Below are positions 1 through 10,252 of a DNA stretch of 64,000 nucleotides, in pieces. Under the pieces are notes generated by a model, which saw nothing but the letters and a program-made list of their open reading frames with translations, was not told the origin of the DNA and did not search any database. The translations under genes were made by a program, and so were the position numbers. The stretch comes from Pseudomonas sp. Bout1. GTDB taxonomy: Bacteria; Pseudomonadota; Gammaproteobacteria; Pseudomonadales; Pseudomonadaceae. The stretch is from the NCBI RefSeq assembly GCF_034314165.1, contig NZ_JAVIWK010000001.1:6091001-6155000 (forward strand), written 5' to 3'. Numbering within the stretch: the first letter of the stretch is position 1; each line of letters starts with the position of its first letter.

Positions 1-517
1 CGCCTTTGACGATTTCGGCCAAGGCGCGGATTTCACCGGCCTCGTTCTTGAAGTCCATGGTCTTGTAAGGGTTGGCCCAGTCGCCCAACACACCCAGGCG
101 GATGAATTCGGACTTCTGCCCTTCGATCTGCTCGGTGGCGTAGGCACGGCACAGTTCGCGGGTTTTATCGGCGCCCAGGTTCTTGCCGTAGGTCACTTCG
201 ACCTTGTGTTCGATCGGCAGGCCATGGCAGTCCCAGCCCGGAACATACGGCGCGTCAAAACCCGAAAGGGTTTTCGAGCGGATGATCATGTCCTTCAGAA
301 TCTTGTTCAGCGCATGACCGATGTGAATCGTGCCGTTGGCATAAGGAGGGCCGTCGTGCAGGACGAATTTCGGACGATCCTTGCCAATCTCGCGCAACTT
401 TCCGTACAGGCCAATACTGTCCCAGCGCTGCAGGATCTGCGGTTCGCGCTGTGGCAGGCCGGCCTTCATTGGGAAGGCGGTGTCCGGAAGGTTTAGCGTG
501 GCTTTATAGTCGGTCAT
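1..517 (-). CDS. ileS: Isoleucyl-tRNA synthetase, N-terminal part
   Basis: This is the first 172 codons of a class I aminoacyl-tRNA synthetase that charges tRNA-Ile in the cytoplasm. The rest lies beyond the left edge of the window. The protein starts [20 protein letters not shown], and the class I HIGH signature is at residues 65-68, preceded by HDGPPYANG. Both are typical of bacterial IleS. The start codon at 517 is 13 bases after the ribF stop, so the two are probably co-transcribed. Gene order murJ, ribF, ileS matches the usual Pseudomonas arrangement, in which lspA follows. The KMSKS motif and editing domain cannot be seen here. Confidence 0.96.
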   Translation of the reverse strand, partial: MTDYKATLNLPDTAFPMKAGLPQREPQILQRWDSIGLYGKLREIGKDRPKFVLHDGPPYANGTIHIGHALNKILKDMIIRSKTLSGFDAPYVPGWDCHGLPIEHKVEVTYGKNLGADKTRELCRAYATEQIEGQKSEFIRLGVLGDWANPYKTMDFKNEAGEIRALAEIVKG

Positions 518-530
518 TTAAGGCTCTTCA

Positions 531-1469
531 TTAGCGATGGGCGCTAGGTGCGGCTAGTGCACGGGCGGCGGCGACATCCGCATTGATCGCCGTTTTCAAC
601 GCCTCCAGGGAGGCGAAACGCTGCTCTTCACGCAGCTTTTGGTGGAAAGCCACCGTCAAACGCCGGTCATACAAATCACCGGCAAAATCCAAAAGGTGAA
701 CTTCCAGGTGGGCCTTGCCATCACCTGCAACCGTGGGCCTGACGCCTATGTTGGCGACTCCGGGCCACGATTGGCCGTCGATGTCGACACTCACCAGGTA
801 AACCCCGGTCAGTGGCACGCGACGGCGCTTGAGTTGCACGTTGGCGGTTGGCGTGCCCAGTTGGCGCGCCAGCTTCTGGCCGTGCAGGACCCGCCCGGCA
901 ATCCGGAACGGGCGGCCGAGCAAGCGCTCGGCCAAGGCGAAGTCGGCAGCGGCCAGGGCGTTACGTACCTGGGTACTGCTCACGCGCAGGCCGTCCAGTT
1001 CGACGGTTTGCGCGGCTTCGACGGTAAAGCCCTGGGTGACGCCGGCCTGTTGCAGGAAATCGAAATCGCCTACCCGGTCGCAACCGAAACGGAAGTCGTC
1101 GCCGACCTCCAGGTGCTGCACGCCCAGGCCATCCACCAGGATACGGTCGACGAACTCGGCGGCACTCAGGCTGCGCAAACGCTGGTTGAAAGCCAGGCAG
1201 AGCACACGGTCGACGCCTTCTTCAGCCAGCAATTGCAGCTTGTCCCGCAGGCGGGCCAGACGCGCCGGCGCCGTCTCCGGGGTAAAGAACTCACGCGGCT
1301 GTGGTTCAAAAATCACCACGCAGCTGGGCACGCCCAACTCAACCGCACGCTCACGCAGGCGGGCCAGGATAGCCTGGTGGCCACGGTGAACACCGTCAAA
1401 GTTGCCAATAGTGGCGACGCAGCCCCGATGCTGGGGGCGCAGGTTGTGGAGACCTCGAACCAGCTGCAT
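531..1469 (-). CDS. ribF: Bifunctional riboflavin kinase / FAD synthetase
   Basis: RibF phosphorylates riboflavin to FMN and adenylylates FMN to FAD. The 312-residue protein has the N-terminal nucleotidyltransferase motif GNFDGVHRGH at residues 22-31 and a C-terminal riboflavin kinase domain containing LGTPTANV. I chose the ATG at 1469 (MQLVRGLHNLRPQHRG) because it gives the family length. The frame runs open further upstream, but those 32 codons do not look like RibF. It lies between murJ and ileS on the same strand. The gap to murJ is 118 bases and the gap to ileS is 13 bases. Confidence 0.96.
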   Translation of the reverse strand: MQLVRGLHNLRPQHRGCVATIGNFDGVHRGHQAILARLRERAVELGVPSCVVIFEPQPREFFTPETAPARLARLRDKLQLLAEEGVDRVLCLAFNQRLRSLSAAEFVDRILVDGLGVQHLEVGDDFRFGCDRVGDFDFLQQAGVTQGFTVEAAQTVELDGLRVSSTQVRNALAAADFALAERLLGRPFRIAGRVLHGQKLARQLGTPTANVQLKRRRVPLTGVYLVSVDIDGQSWPGVANIGVRPTVAGDGKAHLEVHLLDFAGDLYDRRLTVAFHQKLREEQRFASLEALKTAINADVAAARALAAPSAHR

Positions 1470-1587
1470 AACGCGCTTCTTGCTCATAAAGTGGTCGATT
1501 ATAACCACACCCGGCCCCGGACGACAGGCAACAGCGCAGGCCATTTGCGCGAATCGATAAAACAACCGTTTTATCGACGAAAACTCT

Positions 1588-3126
1588 CTAGTTCAGCGAC
1601 TTGCGATTGAAATCCCGCAAACGGAAGCCCATGAGCAGCAACATGCCGAAGTACACCACTATGCCAGCGACCACCAACGCACCGAGGCGCATGAAGCGCT
1701 CCAGCATATGGCCTTGATCCCAGGCGGGCATGAAGTGCATCAGGCCCAGCAACACTGCAGCCATCGCGCCAACCGCCACCACCAGTTTGATGGCGAACGG
1801 GCCCCAACCGGCCTGAGGCTGGAACATTTTCTGTTTACGTAGTTGATAAAACAGCAGCCCGGCGTTGATGCAGGCACCTACGCTGATCGCCAGCGCCAGC
1901 CCGGCATGCTTCAGCGGGCCGATGAACGCCAGGTTGAGCAACTGCGTCACCACCAGGGTGAAGATCGCGATTTTTACCGGAGTACGAATGTTTTGTTGGG
2001 CATAAAAGCCCGGGGCCAGCACCTTGATCACGATAATGCCCAACAGCCCAACAGAGTAGGCAATCAGCGCGCGCTGGGTCATCGAGGCGTCAAACGCGGT
2101 GAACTGGCCGTACTGGAACAGCGCAACCGTCAGCGGCTCGGCGAGTAACCCCAGGGCCACGGCGCACGGCAGCACCAGCACGAAGCACAGCCGCAGGCCC
2201 CAATCGAGGATCCGCGAATACTCGTGGCGGTCTTTACTGGCGTAAGTGCGCGACAGCGTTGGCAGCAGGATGGTGCCAAGCGCCACACCCAGCACACCAG
2301 ATGGCAATTCCATCAGACGGTCGGCGTAGTACATCCACGACACCGAACCCGATACCAACAATGAGGCAAAGGCGGTGTTGATGATCAGCGAGATCTGGCT
2401 GACGGAAACCCCAAGGATTGCCGGCAACATATTGCGCATCACCCGCCAGACGCCGGTGTCCTTGAGGTTGAGGCGCGGCAGCACGAGCATGCCGATTTTC
2501 TTCAGGTGCGGCAGCTGGTACAGCAATTGTGCCAGGCCACCGGCCAATACCGCCCAGCCCAGGGCCATCACGGGCGGATCGAAATACGGCGTGAGGAACA
2601 AGGCAAAAATAATCATGCTGACGTTAAGCAGGGTCGGCACAAACGCCGGCACCGAGAAACGGTTCCAGGTATTGAGGATCGCCCCGGCCAGGGAAGACAG
2701 GGAAATCAGCAATATATAAGGAAAGGTCACCCGCAACAGATCAGTGGTGAGGGCGAATTTTTCCGGCGTATTGGCAAAACCGGGGGCCGTGGCCCATATC
2801 ACCCAGGGCGCGGCAAGCATCCCGGCGATGGTCACCAGCGTCAGCACCAACGTCAGTAAACCCGAAACATAGGCAATAAAGGTACGGGTCGCCTCCTCGC
2901 CTTGCTGGGCCTTGTACTCCGCCAGGATCGGCACAAAAGCCTGGGAAAAAGCCCCCTCGGCAAAGATCCGTCGCAGCAGGTTTGGCAGTTTAAAGGCAAT
3001 AAAGAAGGCATCCGTGGCCATGCTGGCGCCAAAAATACGTGCCAGCAGCGTGTCACGCACAAACCCCAGAACCCGGGAAATCATCGTGATAGAGCTGACA
3101 GCGGCCAACGATTTGAGCAGATTCAT
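1588..3126 (-). CDS. murJ: Lipid II flippase MurJ (MviN)
   Basis: MurJ is the inner-membrane flippase that moves lipid II outward for peptidoglycan synthesis. The 512-residue protein is hydrophobic throughout, with about 14 predicted membrane segments. The conserved N-terminus [20 protein letters not shown] is followed by the [11 protein letters not shown] region with a conserved arginine and aspartate. It is divergent from rpsT and upstream of ribF-ileS, as in P. aeruginosa. The ATG at 3126 gives the family length. The family assignment is secure. Confidence 0.95.
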   Translation of the reverse strand: MNLLKSLAAVSSITMISRVLGFVRDTLLARIFGASMATDAFFIAFKLPNLLRRIFAEGAFSQAFVPILAEYKAQQGEEATRTFIAYVSGLLTLVLTLVTIAGMLAAPWVIWATAPGFANTPEKFALTTDLLRVTFPYILLISLSSLAGAILNTWNRFSVPAFVPTLLNVSMIIFALFLTPYFDPPVMALGWAVLAGGLAQLLYQLPHLKKIGMLVLPRLNLKDTGVWRVMRNMLPAILGVSVSQISLIINTAFASLLVSGSVSWMYYADRLMELPSGVLGVALGTILLPTLSRTYASKDRHEYSRILDWGLRLCFVLVLPCAVALGLLAEPLTVALFQYGQFTAFDASMTQRALIAYSVGLLGIIVIKVLAPGFYAQQNIRTPVKIAIFTLVVTQLLNLAFIGPLKHAGLALAISVGACINAGLLFYQLRKQKMFQPQAGWGPFAIKLVVAVGAMAAVLLGLMHFMPAWDQGHMLERFMRLGALVVAGIVVYFGMLLLMGFRLRDFNRKSLN

Positions 3127-3298
3127 TGAAAGAGTTTTTGCCTATAGATAAAGAGCAGGCGAACAAATGGCCCACATATGCGATACTCCGCGCCTGCAAC
3201 AAGCACAGAGCCAAAGCTCGCGAGTTTACAGGTCAAGCGCCGGAAATAAATCATCCGCTTCTTAAGATCGACCACTCAGCAGTTCGCATCACTCGCCC

Positions 3299-3327
3299 TT
3301 GACAAGACTTCAACTCATCGGCATGAT
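3299..3327 (+). promoter_or_regulatory. Sigma-70-type promoter for rpsT
   Basis: TTGACA at 3299-3304 is followed after 17 bases by CATGAT at 3322-3327, about 55 bases upstream of the rpsT start. This is a good -35/-10 pair for a highly expressed ribosomal protein gene. Confidence 0.6.
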
Positions 3328-3380
3328 TCGCGGCCTATTTTGTTTGCTATTTCCTAAAAAGTCTTTCGAGGAGCTCGACG

Positions 3381-3659
3381 GTGGCCAACACACCTTCCGC
3401 CAAAAAACGTGCAAAACAGGCTGAGAAGCGTCGCAGCCACAACGCCAGCCTGCGTTCCATGGTTCGTACCTACATCAAGAATGTAGTTAAGGCCATTGAC
3501 GCAAAAGACGCTGAAAAAGCTCAAGCTGCTTACGTTCTGGCCGTGCCAGTTATCGACCGTATGGCCGATAAAGGCATCATCCACAAGAACAAAGCTGCTC
3601 GCCATAAAGGTCGTCTGAATGGCCACATCAAGGCTCTGAACCTTGCTGCTGCAGCCTAA
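3381..3659 (+). CDS. rpsT: 30S ribosomal protein S20
   Basis: S20 binds 16S rRNA early in assembly of the small subunit. The 92-residue lysine- and arginine-rich protein begins [20 protein letters not shown] and contains [10 protein letters not shown], both diagnostic. The start is GTG at 3381, with a GAGGAG ribosome binding site at 3368-3373. A non-ATG start is known for rpsT in other bacteria. The gene is monocistronic: it has its own promoter upstream and a strong terminator immediately downstream. Confidence 0.97.
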   Translation: MANTPSAKKRAKQAEKRRSHNASLRSMVRTYIKNVVKAIDAKDAEKAQAAYVLAVPVIDRMADKGIIHKNKAARHKGRLNGHIKALNLAAAA

Positions 3660-3672
3660 GCGATAAGCTTGT

Positions 3673-3703
3673 TAAAAAACCGACCTCAGGGTCGGTTTTT
3701 TAT
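3673..3703 (+). terminator. Rho-independent terminator after rpsT
   Basis: The stem AAAAAACCGACC / GGTCGGTTTTTT with the loop TCAG is followed by a T-run. It starts 13 bases after the rpsT stop. Confidence 0.9.
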
Positions 3704-3735
3704 TGCCTGCGATTTTTACAGGTAGCGCAAACAAA

Positions 3736-3787
3736 TGTGGGAGCTGGCTTGCCGGCGATGCTATCGCAGACAAGCCAGCTCCCACAC
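3736..3787. repeat. REP palindrome pair
   Basis: TGTGGGAGCTGGCTTGCCGGCG is mirrored by AGACAAGCCAGCTCCCACAC. This is a REPIN-like inverted pair of the common fluorescens GTGGGAGCTGGCTTGCC family, between the convergent rpsT and CreA-like genes. Confidence 0.85.
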
Positions 3788-3814
3788 AGAGCAGAACTGC
3801 GCCACCGGCAAGAT

Positions 3815-4285
3815 TTATTGCGCGGTAGGCCACGGCAGGATCGGAATTGCCGTCACCGCATTCTGCGGACTGCCTTCGATCAAGCGGTCGCTATAGACCA
3901 GATACACCAGCGTGTTGCGCTTCTTGTCGAGGAAACGCACCACCTGCATGGTCTTGAATACCAAGGACGTGCGCTCCTTGAACACCTCATCCCCATCCTT
4001 AAGCTCACCCTTGAAGCGAATTGCGCCGACCTGACGACAGGCAATCGACGCCTCGGCACGGTCCTCTGCCAGGCCCAAGCCACCCTTCACCCCGCCCGTC
4101 TTGGCGCGGGACAGGTAGCAAGTCACGCCATCCACCTTCGGATCATCAAAGGCCTCGACCACAATCCGGTCATTGGGGCCGACAAACTTGAACACCGTCG
4201 ACACCTGGCCAATCTCTTCGGCCGACGCCAGCAACGGCATCGCCAGCAGCAAACCGAGCAATCCCTTCATTACGCGCATCGACAC
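3815..4285 (-). CDS. CreA family exported protein
   Basis: This 156-residue protein belongs to the CreA family, whose molecular role is not well established. It has a signal peptide (hydrophobic stretch to about residue 21, ending LLASAEE), suggesting a periplasmic location. The body contains [25 protein letters not shown] and [14 protein letters not shown], which I recognise as family-typical. It starts 11 bases after proB on the same strand, so it may be co-transcribed. Starts at 4285, 4279 or 4270 are possible. The latter two give a more compact signal peptide. Confidence 0.85.
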   Translation of the reverse strand: MSMRVMKGLLGLLLAMPLLASAEEIGQVSTVFKFVGPNDRIVVEAFDDPKVDGVTCYLSRAKTGGVKGGLGLAEDRAEASIACRQVGAIRFKGELKDGDEVFKERTSLVFKTMQVVRFLDKKRNTLVYLVYSDRLIEGSPQNAVTAIPILPWPTAQ

Positions 4286-4296
4286 ATCCTTTTTGC

Positions 4297-5415
4297 TTAA
4301 ACCAGAATCAGGTTATCCCGGTGAACCAGCTCCGGTTCAGCCATGTAACCCAACAGACCGACAATCGCATCAGACGATTGCCCAATGATTTTCTGCGCCT
4401 CAAGGGCACTGTAGTTGGCCAGGCCACGGGCAATCTCACGACCGTCCGGCGCCACGCACACCACCATCTCGCCACGGCGGAAGCTGCCCTGGACCAACTT
4501 TACGCCCACCGGCAGCAGGCTTTTGTTGCCCTGGGACAACGCCGATACAGCCCCGGCATCCAGCACCAGGGTACCGCGCGTCTGAAGATGCCCCGCCAGC
4601 CACTGCTTGCGCGCCGCCAGCATGCCGCGCTCAGGCGACAGCAGCGTACCGATGCGCTCGCCCGCCTTGAGGCGATCCAGCACCCGCTCGATTCGCCCGC
4701 CGACGATGATGGTATGCGCACCAGAACGCGCTGCCAGCCGTGCCGCACGCAGCTTGGTCTGCATGCCGCCACGCCCGAGAGCACCACCGACACTTCCAGC
4801 CACCGCATCCAGCGCAGGGTCATCGGCACGCGCTTCGTAAATCAGCTGGGCATCAGGGTTGTTTCGCGGGTCGGCGTCGAACATGCCATCGCGATCCGTG
4901 AGGATCACCAGCAAGTCAGCCTCAACCAGGTTCGCCACCAGCGCCGCCAGGGTGTCGTTGTCGCCGAAGCGGATTTCGTCGGTCACCACGGTGTCGTTCT
5001 CGTTGATCACCGGGATCACTTTGAGTTCGACCAGCGCGCGCAAGGTGCTGCGGGCGTTCAGGTAGCGCTTGCGGTCGGACAAGTCGTCATGGGTCAGCAG
5101 AATCTGCGCCGTATGGCGACCATGCTCGGCAAAGCTGGATTCCCAGGCCTGCACCAGGCCCATCTGACCAATGGCGGCAGCGGCTTGCAGCTCGTGCATC
5201 GCGCTGGGTCGCGCGGTCCAGCCGAGCCGGCTCATGCCCGCGGCAACCGCCCCGGACGACACCAACACCAACTCGACACCAGCCTCATGCAAGGCCACCA
5301 TCTGGTCCACCCAGACGCTCATGGCCGCACGATCCAGCCCTTTGCCATCTGCCGTCAGCAGCGCGCTACCGATCTTAACGACCCAACGCTGCGCACCTGT
5401 CACCTTGCTCCGCAT
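4297..5415 (-). CDS. proB: Glutamate 5-kinase
   Basis: ProB catalyses the first step of proline synthesis, phosphorylating glutamate to gamma-glutamyl phosphate. The 372-residue product has an amino-acid kinase domain ([10 protein letters not shown] near the N-terminus, [23 protein letters not shown]) and a C-terminal PUA domain from about residue 280. I use the ATG at 5415 ([11 protein letters not shown]), which gives the 372 residues usual in Pseudomonas. The frame is open for 14 more codons upstream. It lies downstream of obg, separated by 237 bases that include a repeat. Confidence 0.95.
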   Translation of the reverse strand: MRSKVTGAQRWVVKIGSALLTADGKGLDRAAMSVWVDQMVALHEAGVELVLVSSGAVAAGMSRLGWTARPSAMHELQAAAAIGQMGLVQAWESSFAEHGRHTAQILLTHDDLSDRKRYLNARSTLRALVELKVIPVINENDTVVTDEIRFGDNDTLAALVANLVEADLLVILTDRDGMFDADPRNNPDAQLIYEARADDPALDAVAGSVGGALGRGGMQTKLRAARLAARSGAHTIIVGGRIERVLDRLKAGERIGTLLSPERGMLAARKQWLAGHLQTRGTLVLDAGAVSALSQGNKSLLPVGVKLVQGSFRRGEMVVCVAPDGREIARGLANYSALEAQKIIGQSSDAIVGLLGYMAEPELVHRDNLILV

Positions 5416-5551
5416 CATCTTCAACCTTGGCTTGCGAGCGGCGCGACCCAGCACCACCCGTGCGATTATTCGTATTTGCGTTTTTCAGACACCAAAACGC
5501 CGCTCAATGAGCGGCGCCTTGGGAACTGGCTTGGCGATGATAACACCGCCT

Positions 5552-5649
5552 GCAAGAGCGAGCTTGTTCGCGAAGAACGCCAACGACACGCACGCTTTGC
5601 GAATTAACGCGTCGCGCTTGAGCCTTTCGCGAGCAAGCTTGCTCCTACA
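5552..5649. repeat. Inverted repeat of the GAGC(G/A)AGCTTG family
   Basis: AAGAGCGAGCTTGTTCGCGAA at the left is mirrored imperfectly by TTTCGCGAGCAAGCTTGCTC at the right. It is a REP-like palindromic spacer between the obg stop and the proB start. Confidence 0.7.
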
Positions 5650-5652
5650 CAA

Positions 5653-6906
<1,254 letters not shown>

Positions 6907-7026
6907 TTAAGAAACCAAGACATAAGACTCTTGCAAAAATGAGCGCAGCGACCTCAATCAACGACCGCAAATCCAGCTGCCTTCGCCCACCACAAACAGC
7001 TTTGCAAGAGACTCACCCCACAAACG

Positions 7027-7058
7027 AAAAAGCCCCGTCGCGAGACAGGGCTTTTCCA
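7027..7058 (-). terminator. Terminator after rplU-rpmA
   Basis: Read on the minus strand, the stem AAAAGCCCTGTC / GACGGGGCTTTTT ends in a T-run. It lies just after the rpmA stop and separates the ribosomal operon from obg. Confidence 0.85.
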
Positions 7059-7070
7059 GCAACTACGTAA

Positions 7071-7346
7071 TTATGCCGCGACGACTTCAGTCTTCGGGAC
7101 AATGCTCACGTAACGGCGATTGAAAGCGCCTTTTACTTCAAACTTGATCACGCCGTCGATTTTAGCGAACAGAGTGTGATCTTTACCCATGCCAACACCG
7201 TAACCGGCGTGGAATTGGGTGCCGCGCTGACGCACGATGATGTTGCCCGGAATGATAACCTGGCCGCCATACATCTTCACGCCAAGGCGTTTGGCTTCTG
7301 AGTCGCGACCGTTACGGGTACTACCACCAGCTTTTTTGTGTGCCAT
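7071..7346 (-). CDS. rpmA: 50S ribosomal protein L27
   Basis: L27 is a 91-residue basic protein that reaches toward the peptidyl transferase centre. The N-terminus [20 protein letters not shown] and the internal [21 protein letters not shown] are diagnostic. It follows rplU with a 34-base gap in the conserved rplU-rpmA operon, and a terminator follows. The ATG is preceded by an AGGAG ribosome binding site on the minus strand. Confidence 0.97.
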   Translation of the reverse strand: MAHKKAGGSTRNGRDSEAKRLGVKMYGGQVIIPGNIIVRQRGTQFHAGYGVGMGKDHTLFAKIDGVIKFEVKGAFNRRYVSIVPKTEVVAA

Positions 7347-7380
7347 GAGTCAATTCTCCTAGTGAGGAATTAGGCTGAAA

Positions 7381-7695
7381 TTAAGCCTGAATACCGGTGA
7401 TTTTGATCTCGGTGTACCACTGGCGGTGGCCCATACGCTTCATGTGGTGCTTACGACGACGGAACTTGATGATGCGGACTTTATCGTGACGACCTTGGGA
7501 GATCACTTCAGCCACAACGGTAGCGCCTGCAACAACTGGAGCGCCGATGTTCACGTCGTCGCCATTGGCGACCAACAGAACGCGATCAAAAGTAACGGAT
7601 TCGCCAGTAGCGATTTCCAGCTTCTCGATCTTCAGGTATTCACCTGGGGCGACCTTGTATTGCTTGCCACCAGTAACAATTACTGCGTACGACAT
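7381..7695 (-). CDS. rplU: 50S ribosomal protein L21
   Basis: L21 binds 23S rRNA in the large subunit. The 104-residue protein begins [20 protein letters not shown] and contains [15 protein letters not shown], which is typical. The frame is open a further 67 codons upstream, but the ATG at 7695 (with GGAGAAA upstream) gives the family length and N-terminus. It is the first gene of the rplU-rpmA operon and is divergent from ispB, with about 400 bases between them that contain a large palindromic element. Confidence 0.97.
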   Translation of the reverse strand: MSYAVIVTGGKQYKVAPGEYLKIEKLEIATGESVTFDRVLLVANGDDVNIGAPVVAGATVVAEVISQGRHDKVRIIKFRRRKHHMKRMGHRQWYTEIKITGIQA

Positions 7696-7858
7696 GGTAT
7701 TTCTCCGATAATCCTGCTCACCCAGCGCTTTATAAGAAGAGGTATTGGCTGGCATGGCTGCATGGGATGGACGTCCCGAATGCAATTGCGTAAGGCAGGT
7801 GCTGCCCAGGAAGTTCAGGGTGCGCGATTGTACGCAAGCTATGGAGGTGTTGCAAGTA

Positions 7859-8030
7859 GCCGCCAGTCGCCGTGAAAGCGTAGCGAGCGAAGGCAAGACA
7901 AGGAAAAAACAGGCGAGGAAGCGGAGTTTACTGGCTGTAAATGAGCATTCCGAGCCTGTTTTTGACGCAGGATTGCGTGCGTAAAGCCGAAGGCTCCCAG
8001 CCCGCAGTAGCTTTCACGGTGACTGGCCGC
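7859..8030. repeat. 172-bp nested palindromic element
   Basis: The outer arms GCCGCCAGTCGCCGTGAAAGC (7859-7879) and GCTTTCACGGTGACTGGCCGC (8010-8030) are near-perfect inverted copies. Inside are a second pair (AAAAAACAGGC / GCCTGTTTTT) and a central hairpin around GAGTTTAC-TGGCT-GTAAATGAG, so the segment could form a branched cruciform. It fills most of the rplU-ispB gap and ends 4 bases before the ispB -35 box. I see no protein-coding sense in it. It is either a dispersed palindromic element or a structured regulatory region. Confidence 0.7.
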
Positions 8031-8033
8031 GCC

Positions 8034-8062
8034 TTGACACTACGGGGCGTGGGTCCTAGCAT
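8034..8062 (+). promoter_or_regulatory. Sigma-70-type promoter for ispB
   Basis: A perfect TTGACA (8034-8039) is followed by a 17-base spacer and TAGCAT (8057-8062), 33 bases upstream of the ispB ATG. The -35 box abuts the palindromic element. Confidence 0.6.
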
Positions 8063-8094
8063 GCCGCGCAACCCTTCTGGAGCGACTGTCGCTG

Positions 8095-9063
8095 ATGCAA
8101 CCCCAAGCTTTCTACCGCGCGGTGGCGGACGATTTTAGCGCCGTCGACGGCATCATCAAGAAGCAGCTGACTTCTAAAGTGCCGCTGGTCTCCAAAATTG
8201 GCGACTACATTACGTCGGCCGGCGGTAAACGCCTGCGTCCTTTATTAGTGTTGCTGTGTGGCAAGGCCCTGGGCCGCGAAGGCGATGACCTGCGCCTGCT
8301 GGCCGCGACCATCGAGTTCTTGCACACCGCCACCCTGCTGCACGACGACGTGGTAGACATGTCCGGCATGCGCCGTGGCCGCGAGACGGCCAACGCGATG
8401 TGGGGCAACGCGCCGAGCGTGCTGGTGGGCGACTTCCTGTACTCGCGCTCGTTCGAAATGATGGTCGAGCTGGGCTCGATGCCGGTGATGAAGATTCTTT
8501 CACAGGCCACGCGCATCATCGCCGAAGGCGAAGTGTTGCAGCTGTCGAAGGTGCGCGACGCCAGCACCACCGAAGAAACCTACATGGAAGTGATCCGCGG
8601 CAAAACCGCGATGCTCTTCGAAGCCTCGACCCACAGCGCCGCGGCCCTGTGCGAAGCGACGCCTGAGCAGAGCGAAGCCCTGCGCACCTTCGGCGATCAC
8701 CTGGGCGTGGCCTTCCAGCTCGTGGACGACCTGCTGGACTATCGCGGCGACGCCGAAACCCTGGGCAAGAACGTCGGTGACGACCTGGCCGAGGGCAAGC
8801 CGACCTTGCCGCTGATCTACACCATGCGCGAAGGCACGCCGGAACAGGCCGCCCTGGTGCGCAAGGCGATCCAGAAAGGCGGGATCGAAGACCTCGAAAG
8901 CATCCGTGAAGCCGTGGAAGCCTCGGGCTCCCTTGAATACACCGCGCAACTGGCCCGCGACTACGTCGCTCGCGCCATCCAATGCCTGGAAGCCCTTCCA
9001 GCCAGCGAATACCGGGATGCCCTGGTTGAGCTGAGTGAGTTTGCGGTCGCCCGCACACACTGA
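8095..9063 (+). CDS. ispB: All-trans polyprenyl (octaprenyl/nonaprenyl) diphosphate synthase
   Basis: IspB makes the long isoprenoid tail of ubiquinone by condensing isopentenyl diphosphate onto farnesyl diphosphate. The 322-residue protein has both aspartate-rich motifs, DDVVD at residues 84-88 and DDLLD at 211-215, and GGKRLRPLL near residues 43-51. Divergent location next to rplU is conserved in Pseudomonas. In this genus the ubiquinone is mainly Q9, so the product may be C45. That is inference from the organism. The ATG at 8095 has no strong ribosome binding site, but GGAG lies at 8079-8082. Confidence 0.95.
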   Translation: MQPQAFYRAVADDFSAVDGIIKKQLTSKVPLVSKIGDYITSAGGKRLRPLLVLLCGKALGREGDDLRLLAATIEFLHTATLLHDDVVDMSGMRRGRETANAMWGNAPSVLVGDFLYSRSFEMMVELGSMPVMKILSQATRIIAEGEVLQLSKVRDASTTEETYMEVIRGKTAMLFEASTHSAAALCEATPEQSEALRTFGDHLGVAFQLVDDLLDYRGDAETLGKNVGDDLAEGKPTLPLIYTMREGTPEQAALVRKAIQKGGIEDLESIREAVEASGSLEYTAQLARDYVARAIQCLEALPASEYRDALVELSEFAVARTH

Positions 9064-9148
9064 TTCTGCTCTGCTTCATGTGGGAGCTGGGATTCTGCTC
9101 TGCTTTATGTGGGAGCTTGGATTCTGCTCTGCTTCATGTGGGAGCTGG
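9062..9148. repeat. Three tandem 29-bp repeats
   Basis: The unit begins GATTCTGCTCTGCTTCATG and ends TGGGAGCTGG. It occurs three times in direct tandem at 9062-9090, 9091-9119 and 9120-9148, with one or two differences. Each unit ends in the head of a REP sequence. The first copy begins within the ispB stop codon. Confidence 0.85.
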
Positions 9149-9222
9149 CTTGCCTGCGATTGCGTCACCGCGGTGTAACAGACTAACCGAGGTGCCTGTA
9201 TCGCAGGCAAGCCAGCTCCCAC
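9136..9222. repeat. REP palindrome pair
   Basis: ATGTGGGAGCTGGCTTGCCT is mirrored by AGGCAAGCCAGCTCCCAC. Its left half is continuous with the third tandem 29-bp repeat. Confidence 0.85.
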
Positions 9223-9309
9223 GGCGTTCTCTGGCGTTGCTGCCCCCTGCCCGGCTAAAACCCTATATAATGTGCGCTTTTTAGCCATCCTGAAACCAAA
9301 GGAGCTTTA

Positions 9310-9651
9310 GTGAGCACGTTGCCACCCTGCCCGAAATGCAATTCCGAATACACCTACGAAGACGGCGCCCAGCTGATTTGCCCGGAATGCGCCCATGAAT
9401 GGGCCGTCGGTGGCGAAGCCGAGGCGGCCAGCGATGAATCCGTGAAGAAAGACTCGGTGGGCAACGTCCTGCAGGACGGCGATACCATCACCGTGATCAA
9501 GGACCTCAAGGTCAAAGGCACCTCGCTGGTGGTCAAGGTCGGCACCAAGGTCAAGAACATCCGCCTGTGCGATGGCGACCACGATATCGACTGCAAGATC
9601 GACGGTATCGGCCCGATGAAACTCAAGTCCGAGTTCGTGCGCAAGGTCTGA
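9310..9651 (+). CDS. yjdM: YjdM/PhnA-type zinc-ribbon protein
   Basis: This 113-residue protein has a zinc ribbon (Cys7, Cys10, Cys24, Cys27, as CPKC and CPEC) followed by a small beta-barrel-like domain ([20 protein letters not shown]). That architecture matches the YjdM family, formerly called PhnA. Despite the old name, a direct phosphonate role is not established. The start is GTG at 9310 with AAAGGAGC upstream. It sits between ispB and the small Fur-linked gene, and a weak hairpin with a T-rich tail (about 9723-9745) may terminate it. Confidence 0.88.
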   Translation: MSTLPPCPKCNSEYTYEDGAQLICPECAHEWAVGGEAEAASDESVKKDSVGNVLQDGDTITVIKDLKVKGTSLVVKVGTKVKNIRLCDGDHDIDCKIDGIGPMKLKSEFVRKV

Positions 9652-9803
9652 CCCAGCTGCCTCCATCTCGTGCCCTGCACGGGATGGCGCTTCACCCTCC
9701 CCGCGCCACTGCGCACTGGCGGCAAAAGGCCAGGCCTTTTGATCAAAAACAATATCCACACAGAAAAGTCCGGAAATCGCCAATAGGCACTTGCTATTCC
9801 TTG

Positions 9804-9822
9804 AATAAGAATTATTCTCATT
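9804..9822 (+). promoter_or_regulatory. Fur-box-like palindrome
   Basis: AATAAGAATTATTCTCATT is a 19-base near-palindrome with the hexamer pattern of Fur boxes. It lies 24 bases upstream of the next ATG. It predicts iron-repressed expression of the small gene that follows. Confidence 0.65.
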
Positions 9823-9846
9823 GAAACCCATCAAGGAGATGTTCCC

Positions 9847-10104
9847 ATGACTTATTTGATCGATGCCTGGCTGGACCGCCCACACCCTTACCTGCGAATC
9901 CTCCATCGGGAAACCGGGGAAGTCTGCGCAGTGCTGGAAGAAGAAGCGTTAAGCGAACTGCAGGATCAGGGCGACCTGGACGTCAATGGCCTGAGTTCCA
10001 GCGAACCCTCGGTATTGAAGGAAGTGGTGCGCAATCTGTTTCTGTTCTGCTATGCCCGGGCGTTGCGCCCGGTGACGGATCTCAATGGCAAGTTTCATCC
10101 ATGA
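9847..10104 (+). CDS. Conserved small protein, PA4570-type
   Basis: This 85-residue protein of unknown function sits where PA4570 lies in P. aeruginosa, between the ispB region and fklB. It begins MTYLIDAWLDRPHPYLRILH and includes the acidic stretch VLEEEALSELQDQGDLDVNG. It has no signal peptide or membrane segment. The ATG has AAGGAGAT upstream. A Fur-box-like palindrome overlaps the expected promoter, and I recall PA4570 appearing among iron-starvation-induced genes, so an iron-stress role is plausible but not defined. Confidence 0.8.
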   Translation: MTYLIDAWLDRPHPYLRILHRETGEVCAVLEEEALSELQDQGDLDVNGLSSSEPSVLKEVVRNLFLFCYARALRPVTDLNGKFHP

Positions 10105-10137
10105 GCAACCTGCAAAACCTGAATAACTCTGGCTCTA

Positions 10138-10223
10138 TGTGGGAGCCGGGCTTGCCCGCGATGCAAACGACTCGGTTTAACTTGAAACCGAGGTGATGCT
10201 ATCGCCGGCAAGCCAGCTCCCAC
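10138..10223. repeat. REP palindrome pair
   Basis: TGTGGGAGCCGGGCTTGCCC at the left is mirrored by GGCAAGCCAGCTCCCAC at the right. It lies between the convergent PA4570-type and fklB genes. Confidence 0.85.
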
Positions 10224-10252
10224 CTAGAGCCAGGAGCAGCTGTCAGCAGGTG

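Noticed and set aside
639..1610. Long plus-strand open frame of 323 codons opposite ribF
   Set aside because: It is the complementary shadow of ribF, with no sensible protein motifs and no ribosome binding site. High-GC DNA commonly yields such frames.
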